Source of the DNA: Burkholderiales bacterium | GTDB lineage: Bacteria; Pseudomonadota; Gammaproteobacteria; Burkholderiales; Burkholderiaceae_C | DNA length: 40,931 nucleotides | Assembly (NCBI GenBank): GCA_016213205.1 | Contig: JACRAZ010000053.1 | Coordinates: 1-40,931 of the forward strand | Direction of reading: 5' to 3' | Shown here: piece by piece, positions 1 through 6,825 of the stretch | Position numbering within the stretch: position 1 is the first letter of the stretch | Layout of the letters: every line of letters begins with the position of its first letter | Notes under the pieces: model-generated | Databases searched by the model: none | Told to the model about the DNA's origin: nothing | The model's input: only the letters and a program-made list of their open reading frames with translations | Program-made: the position numbers and the translations under genes

Positions 1-17
1 CCGAAGGGCCGGGGTAC

Positions 18-97
18 CCAAGGGCGCTGGCGGGCGTTGCGCTGCTGGCCCGGGTGGACACCCGGGCTGCGCATCGCGCCTACGCCAGCGCCCTTGG
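18..97. repeat. Long imperfect hairpin downstream of ptxD
   Basis: An 80-nt imperfect palindrome. The outer arms 18-32 and 83-97 are perfect 15-bp complements. Inner stems pair 33-36 with 77-80 and 38-42 with 69-73. The tip is a 9-bp perfect stem (48-56 with 59-67) around a 2-nt loop. It lies about 75 bp after the ptxD stop and has no U-tract. It could be a REP-like element or a factor-independent-like 3' end for the phn/ptx transcript. Nothing coding is seen in positions 1-172. Confidence 0.6.
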
Positions 98-172
98 CCA
101 CCCCGGCGTGGGTGCATGGGAAAGCCTCTCAAGCTCTGAGGTCCCGGCCAGCCCTGCCGGCCGGGCGTGTGA

Positions 173-1183
173 TCAGCCCGGCCGGTTCACCGCGTCGGGC
201 GGGGTCTCGCCGGCCAGCACCGCGAGGATGTTGTCGGCCGCACGGTGCTCGATGGTCAGCCGCACCGAGCGCACGGCCGAGCCCAGGTGCGGCGTGAACA
301 GCGTGGCCGGGTGCTCGCGCAGGCGGGGCGACAGGTCGGCCGGCCGGTCGGCGAGCGACCAGTCCTCGAACTCGAACACGTCCGCCGCGTAGCCGCCGGC
401 CTGCCCGCTGGCCAGCGCATCGGCCATCGCGGCCTCGTCCACCACCGAGCCGCGGCCCACGTTGATCCACAGCGCGCCGCGCGGCGCGCGGGCCAGCGCG
501 GCGCCGTTCACGAGGTGCCGGTTGTGCGGCGTGAGCGGCGCCGCCACGAACACGTGGGTGGCGCCGTCGAGCGCCTGTTCGAGCGTGCAGCGCTGCACCC
601 CGGCCGGGGTGGGCGCATCCCCCGGGTCCATGCCCCGCAGCGTGCAGCCGAAGCCGCGCAGCCGCTCGACGATGGCGCAGCCCACCGCGCCCAGGCCCAG
701 CACGGCGACGGTGGCGCCTTCGAGGCCAACGCCGTAGAGCACCGGCCGCCAGCCGGCGAAGCCGCCGCTGCGCACCAGCGCATCGCCCGCGCGCAGGTGC
801 CGCCCCAGGCCGATGGCCAGCCCGACGGCCAGCTCCGCGGTGGGCGCGGTCAGCAGGTCGGGCACGATGCTCAGCCACACGCCGGCGCGGGTGCAGGCGG
901 CCACGTCGTAGCTGTCGTGGCCCTTCAGCGCGCAGGCCACGATGCGCAGGTGCGGTGCCTGGGCCAGCAGCGCGGCATCCACCCGATCGGTCATGAAGCC
1001 CATCATCGCGTGGGCCTGGGACAGCCGCGCTTGTAGATCGTTAGGCCGCAAGGGCTCCGGGCCGGGGTGCAGGTCCAGCGTGCCCGCCGCGGCCAGGCGT
1101 TCGGCCACTTCGGGGTGCACGGGCTGGGTGATCAGGATGTGCGGTTGGGGTGTTGTCAACTCAATGGCTCCAAGGCGGCTCAC
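173..1183 (-). CDS. ptxD: Phosphite (phosphonate) dehydrogenase, NAD-dependent
   Basis: Predicted to oxidise phosphite to phosphate with NAD+ in the cytoplasm. It is a 336-residue D-2-hydroxyacid dehydrogenase-fold protein. The Rossmann motif is GLGAVG at about 163-168, followed by an acidic residue (D186) where NAD-specific members carry one. PtxD-type signatures are AMMGFMTDRVD (59-69), ALKG with K87, NVGRGSVVDE with R244, AADVFEFEDW with E271, and TPHLGSAVR with H299. These correspond to the catalytic Lys, Arg, Glu and His described for Pseudomonas stutzeri PtxD; ordinary glycerate or lactate dehydrogenases lack this set. The GTG at 1183 is the only early start; an internal TTG at residue 9 is possible. 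It is the last gene of the phnM-phnC-phnD-phnE-ptxD unit, which makes phosphite the likely transported substrate. Confidence 0.87.
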   Translation of the reverse strand: MSRLGAIELTTPQPHILITQPVHPEVAERLAAAGTLDLHPGPEPLRPNDLQARLSQAHAMMGFMTDRVDAALLAQAPHLRIVACALKGHDSYDVAACTRAGVWLSIVPDLLTAPTAELAVGLAIGLGRHLRAGDALVRSGGFAGWRPVLYGVGLEGATVAVLGLGAVGCAIVERLRGFGCTLRGMDPGDAPTPAGVQRCTLEQALDGATHVFVAAPLTPHNRHLVNGAALARAPRGALWINVGRGSVVDEAAMADALASGQAGGYAADVFEFEDWSLADRPADLSPRLREHPATLFTPHLGSAVRSVRLTIEHRAADNILAVLAGETPPDAVNRPG

Positions 1184-1226
1184 GGCCCTTTGCTGCCGTC
1201 ATTCGGGGGGCGGAGGACGGGCCGCA

Positions 1227-2072
1227 TCACTTCAGCACCCGGCGCAGCCGCGCCCCCAGCGTGTCCACCCCCATCACGCAGGCCAGGATCACCAGCAGGA
1301 TGGCGGCCACCTGGTCGTAGTGGATCAGGCGCAGCGCGGCCATCAGCTCGAAGCCGATGCCGCCGGCACCCACGATGCCCAGCACCGTGGAGGCGCGGAA
1401 GTGGTATTCCCAGCGGTACAGCGTGATGTCGGCCAGCTGCGGCAGCACCTGCGGCAGCACCGCGTGCCACACCACCTGCAGCGGGCTGGCGCCGGCCGCG
1501 CGCGCGGCCTCCAGCGGGCGGGGGTCGGCATGCTCGATGGCCTCGGCGTAGAACTTGCCCACCATGCCCACCGAATGCAGGCCCAGCGCCAGCACGCCGG
1601 GCAGCGCGCCGAAGCCCACCGCGGCCACGAAGATCACGCCCATGATCAGCTCGGGCACCGAGCGCAGGGCCGCCAGCAGCAGGCGCGCCGCGCGGCACAG
1701 CGCCGGGTGCGGCGCGGTGTTGGGCGCGGCCAGCAACGCCAGCGGCAGCGACAGCAGCACCGCCAGCGCGGTGCCGGCCACCGACATCGCCAGCGTGTCG
1801 CGCAGCGGCAGCAGCCAGTGGCGCCAGCGCGTGAAGTCCGGCGGCACCATCTCGCGCGCCAGTTGCGCCAGCGCCGGCGCGCCTTCGGCAAAGCGCTGGG
1901 CATCGAAGAAGCCGGCCACCGCCAGCGCCAGCACGCACGCCAGCAGCACCCCCGCGCCGATGGCGGCCAGCCGCCGGCGGCTGCGCTGCGCCTCCTGCAG
2001 CAGCGCCAGGTAGCGCGCCGGCGGGGGCGGCGGCAGCTCGGGCAGCGGGCCGGGCACCAGCGCGTCGTTCAC
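1227..2072 (-). CDS. phnE: Phosphite/phosphonate ABC transporter permease
   Basis: Inner-membrane permease of a PhnCDE/PtxABC importer, 281 residues, usual length. A proline-rich N-terminus is followed by a first membrane helix (about 35-55) and a BPD-transp-1 type domain with several helices. The coupling loop has the EAARAAGASPLQVVWHAVLP pattern (EAA motif), which contacts the ATPase. The distal HFRASTVLGIVGAGGIG segment is typical of PhnE. It starts with GTG in a GTGA overlap with the phnD stop (2069-2072), so translation is probably coupled. With ptxD next to it, ptxC is an equally good name. Confidence 0.88.
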   Translation of the reverse strand: MNDALVPGPLPELPPPPPARYLALLQEAQRSRRRLAAIGAGVLLACVLALAVAGFFDAQRFAEGAPALAQLAREMVPPDFTRWRHWLLPLRDTLAMSVAGTALAVLLSLPLALLAAPNTAPHPALCRAARLLLAALRSVPELIMGVIFVAAVGFGALPGVLALGLHSVGMVGKFYAEAIEHADPRPLEAARAAGASPLQVVWHAVLPQVLPQLADITLYRWEYHFRASTVLGIVGAGGIGFELMAALRLIHYDQVAAILLVILACVMGVDTLGARLRRVLK

Positions 2073-2977
2073 TTCATCTTCCCGAGGTCGAGCTCCAGCA
2101 CGCGGGCGGTGTCGCGCAGCACGTCGTAGGCCTGGTCGTCGGTGGGCACGAAGCCTTCCACGCGGAAGGACTTCAGCACCGCCGGGTCCTTGGTGCCGAT
2201 GAAGGCCTGGCGCAGCGCGGCCTTCAGCGCCGGGGCCAGGTTGCCCTGCATGACGATGGGGTAGTTCGGGATCGGCGCGCTCAGGTCGAGCTGCACGAGC
2301 TTGGTGGGGTCGATGCTGCCGCGCGCCACCAGCGTGTCGTAGATGGCCTTGGACAGCGCGCCCGCCGGCACCTGGCCGGCCTGCACCGCACGCGCCACCG
2401 CGTCGTGCGCGCCCAGGTGCACCACCTTGTAGTCCTGCTCGCCCTTCAGGCCCTTTTTCAGCAGGTGCGCGCGCGGCGCCAGGTGGCTGGAGGTGGACGC
2501 CTGGTCGCCGAACGCGAAGGCCTTGCCGCGGATGTCGGCCAGGGTCTTCACCGGCCCGGCGGCCTGCGCGATCAGCACCGACTGGTAGGTGGGCGAGCCG
2601 CGCTCCACCCCCACCGCGAAGGGCTCGATCTCCGGTGCCTTGCCCTTGGCCAGCACGTAGGAGAAGGGGCCGAAATAGGCCACCTCGATGCGACCGAAGC
2701 GCATCGCCTCGATCATCGACGAGTAGTCGGTCGTGACCACGATCTCGACTTCCTTCTTCAGCGCGGCCTCGAGCATGGCCTTCAGCGGCTGCGCGTTCTG
2801 GATGATGGTGGCCGCGTTCTCGTCGGGCAGCAGGGCCACGCGCAGGCGGGCCGGGTCCTTGCCCTGCGCCCGGGCGGGTGCCGGTGCGAGCCCGGCGCCG
2901 GTGCCCAGCGCGGCCATGGCGCCCAGCGCCAGCGCGGTGTGCAGGAAGGACTTATGCAGAAACGATCGACGGTGCAT
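2069..2977 (-). CDS. phnD: Periplasmic phosphite/phosphonate-binding protein
   Basis: Type II periplasmic binding protein of 302 residues that delivers the ligand to PhnE. It has a signal peptide with an Arg pair near the start (MHRRSFLHKS), an Ala-rich core and likely cleavage after ARAQ (about residue 38). The mature part begins LRVALLPDENAATI. It carries TTDYSSMIEAMRFGRIEVAY followed by FGPFSYVLAK and FGDQASTSSHLAPR, the phosphonate/phosphite-binding loop motifs; the wording is close to PtxB as I recall it. Phosphite rather than alkylphosphonate is inferred from this and from the linked ptxD. The start is ATG at 2977, overlapping the end of phnC by 26 nt. Confidence 0.9.
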   Translation of the reverse strand: MHRRSFLHKSFLHTALALGAMAALGTGAGLAPAPARAQGKDPARLRVALLPDENAATIIQNAQPLKAMLEAALKKEVEIVVTTDYSSMIEAMRFGRIEVAYFGPFSYVLAKGKAPEIEPFAVGVERGSPTYQSVLIAQAAGPVKTLADIRGKAFAFGDQASTSSHLAPRAHLLKKGLKGEQDYKVVHLGAHDAVARAVQAGQVPAGALSKAIYDTLVARGSIDPTKLVQLDLSAPIPNYPIVMQGNLAPALKAALRQAFIGTKDPAVLKSFRVEGFVPTDDQAYDVLRDTARVLELDLGKMK

Positions 2978-3791
2978 GGTGGGTGTCTTCAGGGGGGGAG
3001 TCGGATGCGGCGTCGGGCCTGGTCGCCGTGCCGGGCGCGGGCCCGTACAGCGTGTGCAGCGCCTCGACGGTGATGGCCTGCGGCGCGGTGTCCACCACCA
3101 CGCGGCCGGCGCGCAGGCCCACCAGCCGGTCGGCGAACTGGCGTGCCAGCGCCACCTGGTGCAGGCTGACGATGGCCGTCAATCCGTCGGCGCGGCAGAT
3201 GTCGTGCATGCGGCGCAGCGCCTGCTCGGCGCTGGCGGGGTCGAGGCTGGCCACCGGCTCGTCGGCCAGCAGCACCCGCGGGCGCTGCACCAGCGCGCGG
3301 GCAATGCCCACCCGCTGCTGCTGGCCGCCCGAGAGCTGGTCGGCCCGGCGGTTGGCCTCGGCCAGCAGGCCCACGCGCTCCAGTGCCTCCAGCGCGCGCA
3401 ACTGCTCGGCGCGCGGCAGCGGCCAGCACGAACGCCAGGCCGGGTAGGCGCCCACGCGGCCCAGCAGCACATTGGCCAGCACGCTGAGCCGGCCGATCAG
3501 GTGGTGCTGCTGGAACACCATGCCGGTGTCGCGCCGCAGCTGGCGCCATTGCGCCGCGCTGCGGACCGGGCCCAGGTCCTGGCGCGCCACGTGGCCGGTG
3601 GTGGCCGGCACCAGGCCGTTGAGCACCCGCAGCAGGGTGGACTTGCCCGCGCCCGAGGGGCCCAGCAGCACGGTGAAGCTGCCGGGCTCGAAGCGCAGCG
3701 TGCTGGGCTGCAGCGCCACCGTGCCGCTGCCGTAACGCACGCTCACTTCGTGCGCCAGCAGCCAGGGGGCCGGGCGGTGTTCAGATGACAC
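2952..3791 (-). CDS. phnC: Phosphite/phosphonate ABC transporter ATPase
   Basis: ATP-binding subunit of the importer, 279 residues. It has Walker A GPSGAGKST, Q-loop MVFQQHHLIGRL, signature LSGGQQQRVGIARAL, Walker B VLLADEPVASLDPA and the switch His in SLHQV. The Q-loop wording QQHHLIGRLSVLANVL is characteristic of PhnC/PtxA. I chose GTG at 3791 because GGGAGG lies 7 nt upstream and it gives an 11-nt overlap with the phnM stop; the upstream in-frame start at 3833 would lie deep in phnM. The C-terminal tail after about residue 255 is low-complexity and overlaps the phnD start. Confidence 0.88.
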   Translation of the reverse strand: MSSEHRPAPWLLAHEVSVRYGSGTVALQPSTLRFEPGSFTVLLGPSGAGKSTLLRVLNGLVPATTGHVARQDLGPVRSAAQWRQLRRDTGMVFQQHHLIGRLSVLANVLLGRVGAYPAWRSCWPLPRAEQLRALEALERVGLLAEANRRADQLSGGQQQRVGIARALVQRPRVLLADEPVASLDPASAEQALRRMHDICRADGLTAIVSLHQVALARQFADRLVGLRAGRVVVDTAPQAITVEALHTLYGPAPGTATRPDAASDSPPEDTHHAPSIVSA

Positions 3792-4926
3792 GGCGTGCCT
3801 CCCGCCAGGCTTCGCGCACCACCGGTGCGCCATCCACCTCGCGCACGCGGATCAGGTCGGCGCGCAGGCCCGGCGCGATGGCGCCGCGGTCGGCCAGCCC
3901 GCAGGCCAGCGCCGGCCGCCGGCTCACCACCGCCACCGCCTCGGGCGCCGTGTGGCCGGCCTCGTGCATCAGCAGCCAGGCCGCCTGCAGCAGGCTGCCG
4001 GGCACGTAGTCGCTGGACAAGGCATCGAGCAGGCCCTCGCGCGCCAGCGTCAGCGCCGACACGTTGCCCGAGTGCGAGCCGCCGCGCACCAGGTTGGGCG
4101 CCCCGGCCACGGTGGCCAGGCCCAGCGCGCGGGCGCGCCGCGCCGCGGCCAGCGTGGTGGGGAACTCGCTCATCGTGGCCCCCAGTGCCAGTGCCTCGTC
4201 CACGTGCTCGGCCGTGGTGTCGTCGTGGGTGGCCAGCGTGATGCCGTGGCTGCGCGCAAAGTCGGCGAACCAGGCCCGGTTGGGCACCGCGTTCAGCGCC
4301 TGGCGCTGTGGCGCCACCCGCACCTCGGCATCGAACTGCGCGTTGCTCCAGCCCTTCTTGCCGGTGTAGTAGGTGCGGGCCTGCTCGATGTCGGTCCACT
4401 GGCGCTGGCCGGGGGTGTGGTCCATCAGCGAGATCAGCGCCAGCCGGCGGTGGCCGGCAAAGGGCCCGAACAGCTCACGCGCGTTGGGCGCGGGCAGCTC
4501 GCAGCGCACGTGGATCAGGTGCTCGGCGCGCAGCACGTGGGCGGCCTCCAGCCGGTCCAGCACATCGAGCAGCGCGCTCTGGTCGCGCGAGCGGAAGCCC
4601 TCGCCGTAGGGGTCGCCCACGCCGATGGCATCCAGCACCGTGGTGATGCCGGCGGCGGCCACCTCGGCATCGTGCGCGCGCACCGCGCCGGTCATCGGAA
4701 AGTTCACCTTGGGCCGCGGTGTGACGTGGCGCTCCAGGTTGTCGGTGTGCAGCTCCACCAACCCGGGCAGCAGCCAGTCGCCGCCCAGGTCCAGCGCGCT
4801 GCCCAGCATGCTGGGCGTGCCGCTGACATCGGCGATGCGGCCTTCGCGCAGCAGCAGGCTGCCCCGCGGCAGCACCCGGTCGGCCAGCACGATGCGGGCG
4901 TTGGTGAAGACTTGTTCGGTGCTCAT
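3781..4926 (-). CDS. phnM: PhnM-type amidohydrolase (RPnTP diphosphatase)
   Basis: Amidohydrolase-superfamily protein of 381 residues. Known PhnM removes pyrophosphate from alpha-D-ribose 1-methylphosphonate 5-triphosphate in the C-P lyase pathway. Seen here: the metal-site motif LPGLVELHTDNLERH (H60, D62), SLMDHTPGQRQ, GITLATHDDTT, NLVRGGSHSGN and SSDYVPGSLLQAA. The start ATG 4926 aligns with the family N-terminus. It is the promoter-proximal gene of the phn/ptx operon. No C-P lyase core genes (phnGHIJKL) are in the window, so either they lie elsewhere or PhnM has another substrate here. Confidence 0.88.
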   Translation of the reverse strand: MSTEQVFTNARIVLADRVLPRGSLLLREGRIADVSGTPSMLGSALDLGGDWLLPGLVELHTDNLERHVTPRPKVNFPMTGAVRAHDAEVAAAGITTVLDAIGVGDPYGEGFRSRDQSALLDVLDRLEAAHVLRAEHLIHVRCELPAPNARELFGPFAGHRRLALISLMDHTPGQRQWTDIEQARTYYTGKKGWSNAQFDAEVRVAPQRQALNAVPNRAWFADFARSHGITLATHDDTTAEHVDEALALGATMSEFPTTLAAARRARALGLATVAGAPNLVRGGSHSGNVSALTLAREGLLDALSSDYVPGSLLQAAWLLMHEAGHTAPEAVAVVSRRPALACGLADRGAIAPGLRADLIRVREVDGAPVVREAWREARRVI

Positions 4927-5031
4927 GGGGTATCCCGGCGGGGGGCGGTTCGGGGCGGCGAGCGGCGGCCGTGGCAGGCGCGCCGGGTGGGCGTGCCTCG
5001 GCACGGCGTGGCTCAGCGCGGGCCGCGGCCG

Positions 5032-5065
5032 CTGTCATGCCGGTGTCGCGGTGCAGCCATAACAT
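5032..5065 (+). promoter_or_regulatory. PHO-box-like promoter for the DUF1045 gene
   Basis: CTGTCAT (5032-5038, identical to the enteric PHO half-site), 4-nt spacer, GTGTCGC (5043-5049), a further weaker repeat CAGCCAT at 5054-5060, and TAACAT at 5060-5065. Exactly 10 nt separate the second repeat from the -10-like hexamer, which is the known PhoB geometry. On the opposite strand a lone half-site CCGTCAC (5086-5092) and TGTTAT (5059-5064) could serve phnM, but its second half-site is poor. Confidence 0.6.
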
Positions 5066-5102
5066 CCCCAGTATCCGCAGTGTTCGTGACGGTTTCTTGA
5101 AC

Positions 5103-5795
5103 ATGCCCCCGCCCGACGCCGCCCCCGCGCGCCATGCCGTCTACTGGGTGCCCGCGCGCCAGCACCCTTTGTGGGCGGCCGGTTGTGCCTGGCTCGGGCG
5201 CGACCCCGAACAGGCCGAGGCCGGCGCGCCGCCGCCGCAGGCGCGCGAGCCCTGGCGCTACGGCTTCCATGCCACGCTGAAGGCGCCGATGCGGCTGCGC
5301 GAGGGCCGCTGCGAACCGACGTTGGACGCGGCGCTGTGCGCGCTGGCTGACAGCCAGGCCGACTTCGCGCTGCCGCCGCTGCAGGTGGGCTGGCTGTCGG
5401 GCTTCCTGGCGCTGCGGCCGGCGCAGGCCCTGGCGCAGGACCACCCGCTGCACCGGCTGGCCGAGCGCTGCGTGCGCGAGCTCGACGCCTTCCGCGCCCC
5501 GCCCGATGCCGCCGAAGCCGCGCGCCGCGCGGCCACGCTGGCCGACGACCAGGCGCGTGCGCTGCTGGCGGCCTGGGGCTACCCGCATGTGCTGTCGCGC
5601 TGGCGTTTCCACCTCACCTTGTCGGACCCCGCACCGGCCGAACCCGCGGCGCTGGCCGCGCGCGCGCAGGCGCATTTCGCCGCCGCGCTGGCCCAGCCGC
5701 TGCACGCGGCGGCGCTGGCGCTGTTCGTCGAGCCCGCGCCCGGGCAGCCCTTGCGCCTGGTGCGGCGCTACCCGCTGCGCGGCGCGGGGGGATAG
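5103..5795 (+). CDS. DUF1045 phosphonate-metabolism 2H phosphoesterase-like protein
   Basis: A 230-residue protein of the DUF1045 family, repeatedly found beside phn genes and placed in the 2H phosphoesterase superfamily. Two HxT motifs are visible: GFHATLKAP (H56, T58) and RFHLTLSDP (H170, T172), spaced as expected for a bilobed 2H active site. This fold usually cleaves cyclic phosphodiesters or related bonds; in C-P lyase pathways a 5-phosphoribosyl cyclic phosphate is a plausible substrate, but that is inference. I chose ATG 5103 because the alignable part starts at RHAVYWVP; the longer upstream frame runs through the promoter. It is transcribed divergently from phnM. Confidence 0.82.
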   Translation: MPPPDAAPARHAVYWVPARQHPLWAAGCAWLGRDPEQAEAGAPPPQAREPWRYGFHATLKAPMRLREGRCEPTLDAALCALADSQADFALPPLQVGWLSGFLALRPAQALAQDHPLHRLAERCVRELDAFRAPPDAAEAARRAATLADDQARALLAAWGYPHVLSRWRFHLTLSDPAPAEPAALAARAQAHFAAALAQPLHAAALALFVEPAPGQPLRLVRRYPLRGAGG

Positions 5796-5829
5796 CGCAC
5801 CCGCCACGCAGCGCAGCCCCCGCGCGGGC

Positions 5830-5863
5830 CCGTCATGTGCGCGTCACGCCGCGTGGGCAGCAT
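5830..5863 (+). promoter_or_regulatory. PHO-box-like promoter for plcP, probably leaderless
   Basis: CCGTCAT (5830-5836), spacer GTGC, GCGTCAC (5841-5847), then exactly 10 nt to CAGCAT (5858-5863). The ATG of plcP starts at 5872, nine nucleotides after the hexamer, so a normally spaced transcript would start at or one or two bases before the ATG. The same CAGCAT at the same distance is seen at olsB. No Shine-Dalgarno sequence precedes the ATG. Confidence 0.6.
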
Positions 5864-5871
5864 CGCCGGAT

Positions 5872-6825
5872 ATGCACACGCCCGCCGCCCCCCAGGACGA
5901 CAGCCCCGAGCCCGACGGCGACGCGCCGCGCCTGCGCGTGCGCACGGTGTGGATCTCCGACCTGCACCTGGGCACGCCCGGCTGCCAGGCGCATGCGCTG
6001 CTGGACTTCCTGCGCGAGGTGGAGTGCGAGACGCTGTACCTGGTGGGCGACATCATCGACGGCTGGCAACTGCGCCGCAGCTGGTACTGGCCGCAGGCCC
6101 ACAACGACGTGGTGCAGAAGCTGCTGCGCAAGGCGCGCAAGGGCACGCGCGTGGTGTTCGTGCCGGGCAACCACGACGAGTTCGCGCGGCGCTACGTGGC
6201 GCACAGCTTCGGCGGCGTGGAGGTGATGGAGGACTGTATCCACCTCACCGCCGATGGCCGCCGCCTGTGGGTGACGCACGGCGACCTGTTTGACGGCGTG
6301 ATCCAGTGCGCGCGCTGGCTCGCGCACCTGGGCGACATGGCCTACGAGTTCACGCTCAAGCTCAACCGGCACCTGAACCGCCTGCGCGCGCGGGTGGGGC
6401 TGCCGTACTGGAGCCTCTCGCGCTACCTGAAGCAGAAGGTCAAGCGCGCGGTCAGCTACGTCAGCGACTTCGAGCACGCCGTCGCGCGCGAGGCGCGCCG
6501 GCGCGGCGTGCACGGCGTGGTGTGCGGCCACATCCACCATGCCGAGATCCGCATGATCGACGGCGTGCTGTACGCCAACGACGGCGACTGGGTCGAGAGC
6601 CTCACCGCGCTGGTGGAGCATGCCGACGGGCGGCTGGAGATCCTGGACCGCTCGGCGCCGGGCCGGCTGGCGCAGGCCGCCGCGGCACCGGCGTTGCCGC
6701 TGCCCGGTGCCGGGCCTGCGGTGCTGCCGCCAACCCTGCCGCCAACCCTGCCGCCGACCCTGCCGCCGACCCTGCCGTCGCCCGCCTGCGCGCGGGTGCC
6801 CGGAGCGCCCGTGCCCACGCCATGA
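5872..6825 (+). CDS. plcP: PlcP-type phospholipase C (metallophosphoesterase)
   Basis: Calcineurin-like metallophosphoesterase of 317 residues. Metal-binding motifs: SDLHLG (D30, H32), GDIIDGW (D60), PGNHDEF (N100, H101), THGDLFD (H136) and CGHIHHAEIR. Automatic annotation would say UDP-2,3-diacylglucosamine hydrolase (LpxH). The segments WYWPQAHNDVVQKLLRKARK, ARWLAHLGDMAYEF and YANDGDWVESLTALVEH match the PlcP branch shown in Sinorhizobium to release diacylglycerol from phospholipids under phosphate limitation. The PHO-box-like promoter and the downstream glycosyltransferase agree. The C-terminal ~60 residues are an unrelated Ala/Pro tail with a PPTL repeat. The start ATG 5872 fits the promoter geometry; the frame is open further upstream, across the neighbouring gene. 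Confidence 0.82.
   Translation: MHTPAAPQDDSPEPDGDAPRLRVRTVWISDLHLGTPGCQAHALLDFLREVECETLYLVGDIIDGWQLRRSWYWPQAHNDVVQKLLRKARKGTRVVFVPGNHDEFARRYVAHSFGGVEVMEDCIHLTADGRRLWVTHGDLFDGVIQCARWLAHLGDMAYEFTLKLNRHLNRLRARVGLPYWSLSRYLKQKVKRAVSYVSDFEHAVAREARRRGVHGVVCGHIHHAEIRMIDGVLYANDGDWVESLTALVEHADGRLEILDRSAPGRLAQAAAAPALPLPGAGPAVLPPTLPPTLPPTLPPTLPSPACARVPGAPVPTP
6724..6780 (+). repeat. 12-bp tandem repeat inside plcP
   Basis: Unit CTGCCGCCAACC (third and fourth copies with one A-to-G change) repeated 4.75 times without gaps. It encodes four PPTL units near the C-terminus of plcP, outside the catalytic domain. Because the unit is 12 bp, copy-number changes keep the frame, and therefore the ATGA overlap with the next gene. 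Confidence 0.9.

Noticed and set aside
6724..6780. CRISPR-like repeat
   Set aside because: Units are 12 bp with no spacers and are in frame inside a coding sequence.
5872..6825. Naming the metallophosphoesterase LpxH (UDP-2,3-diacylglucosamine hydrolase)
   Set aside because: The WYWPQAHNDVVQKLLRKARK and DGDWVESLTALVEH blocks and the coupled glycosyltransferase fit the PlcP branch better. LpxH for lipid A would be an essential gene and is not expected behind a PHO-type promoter.
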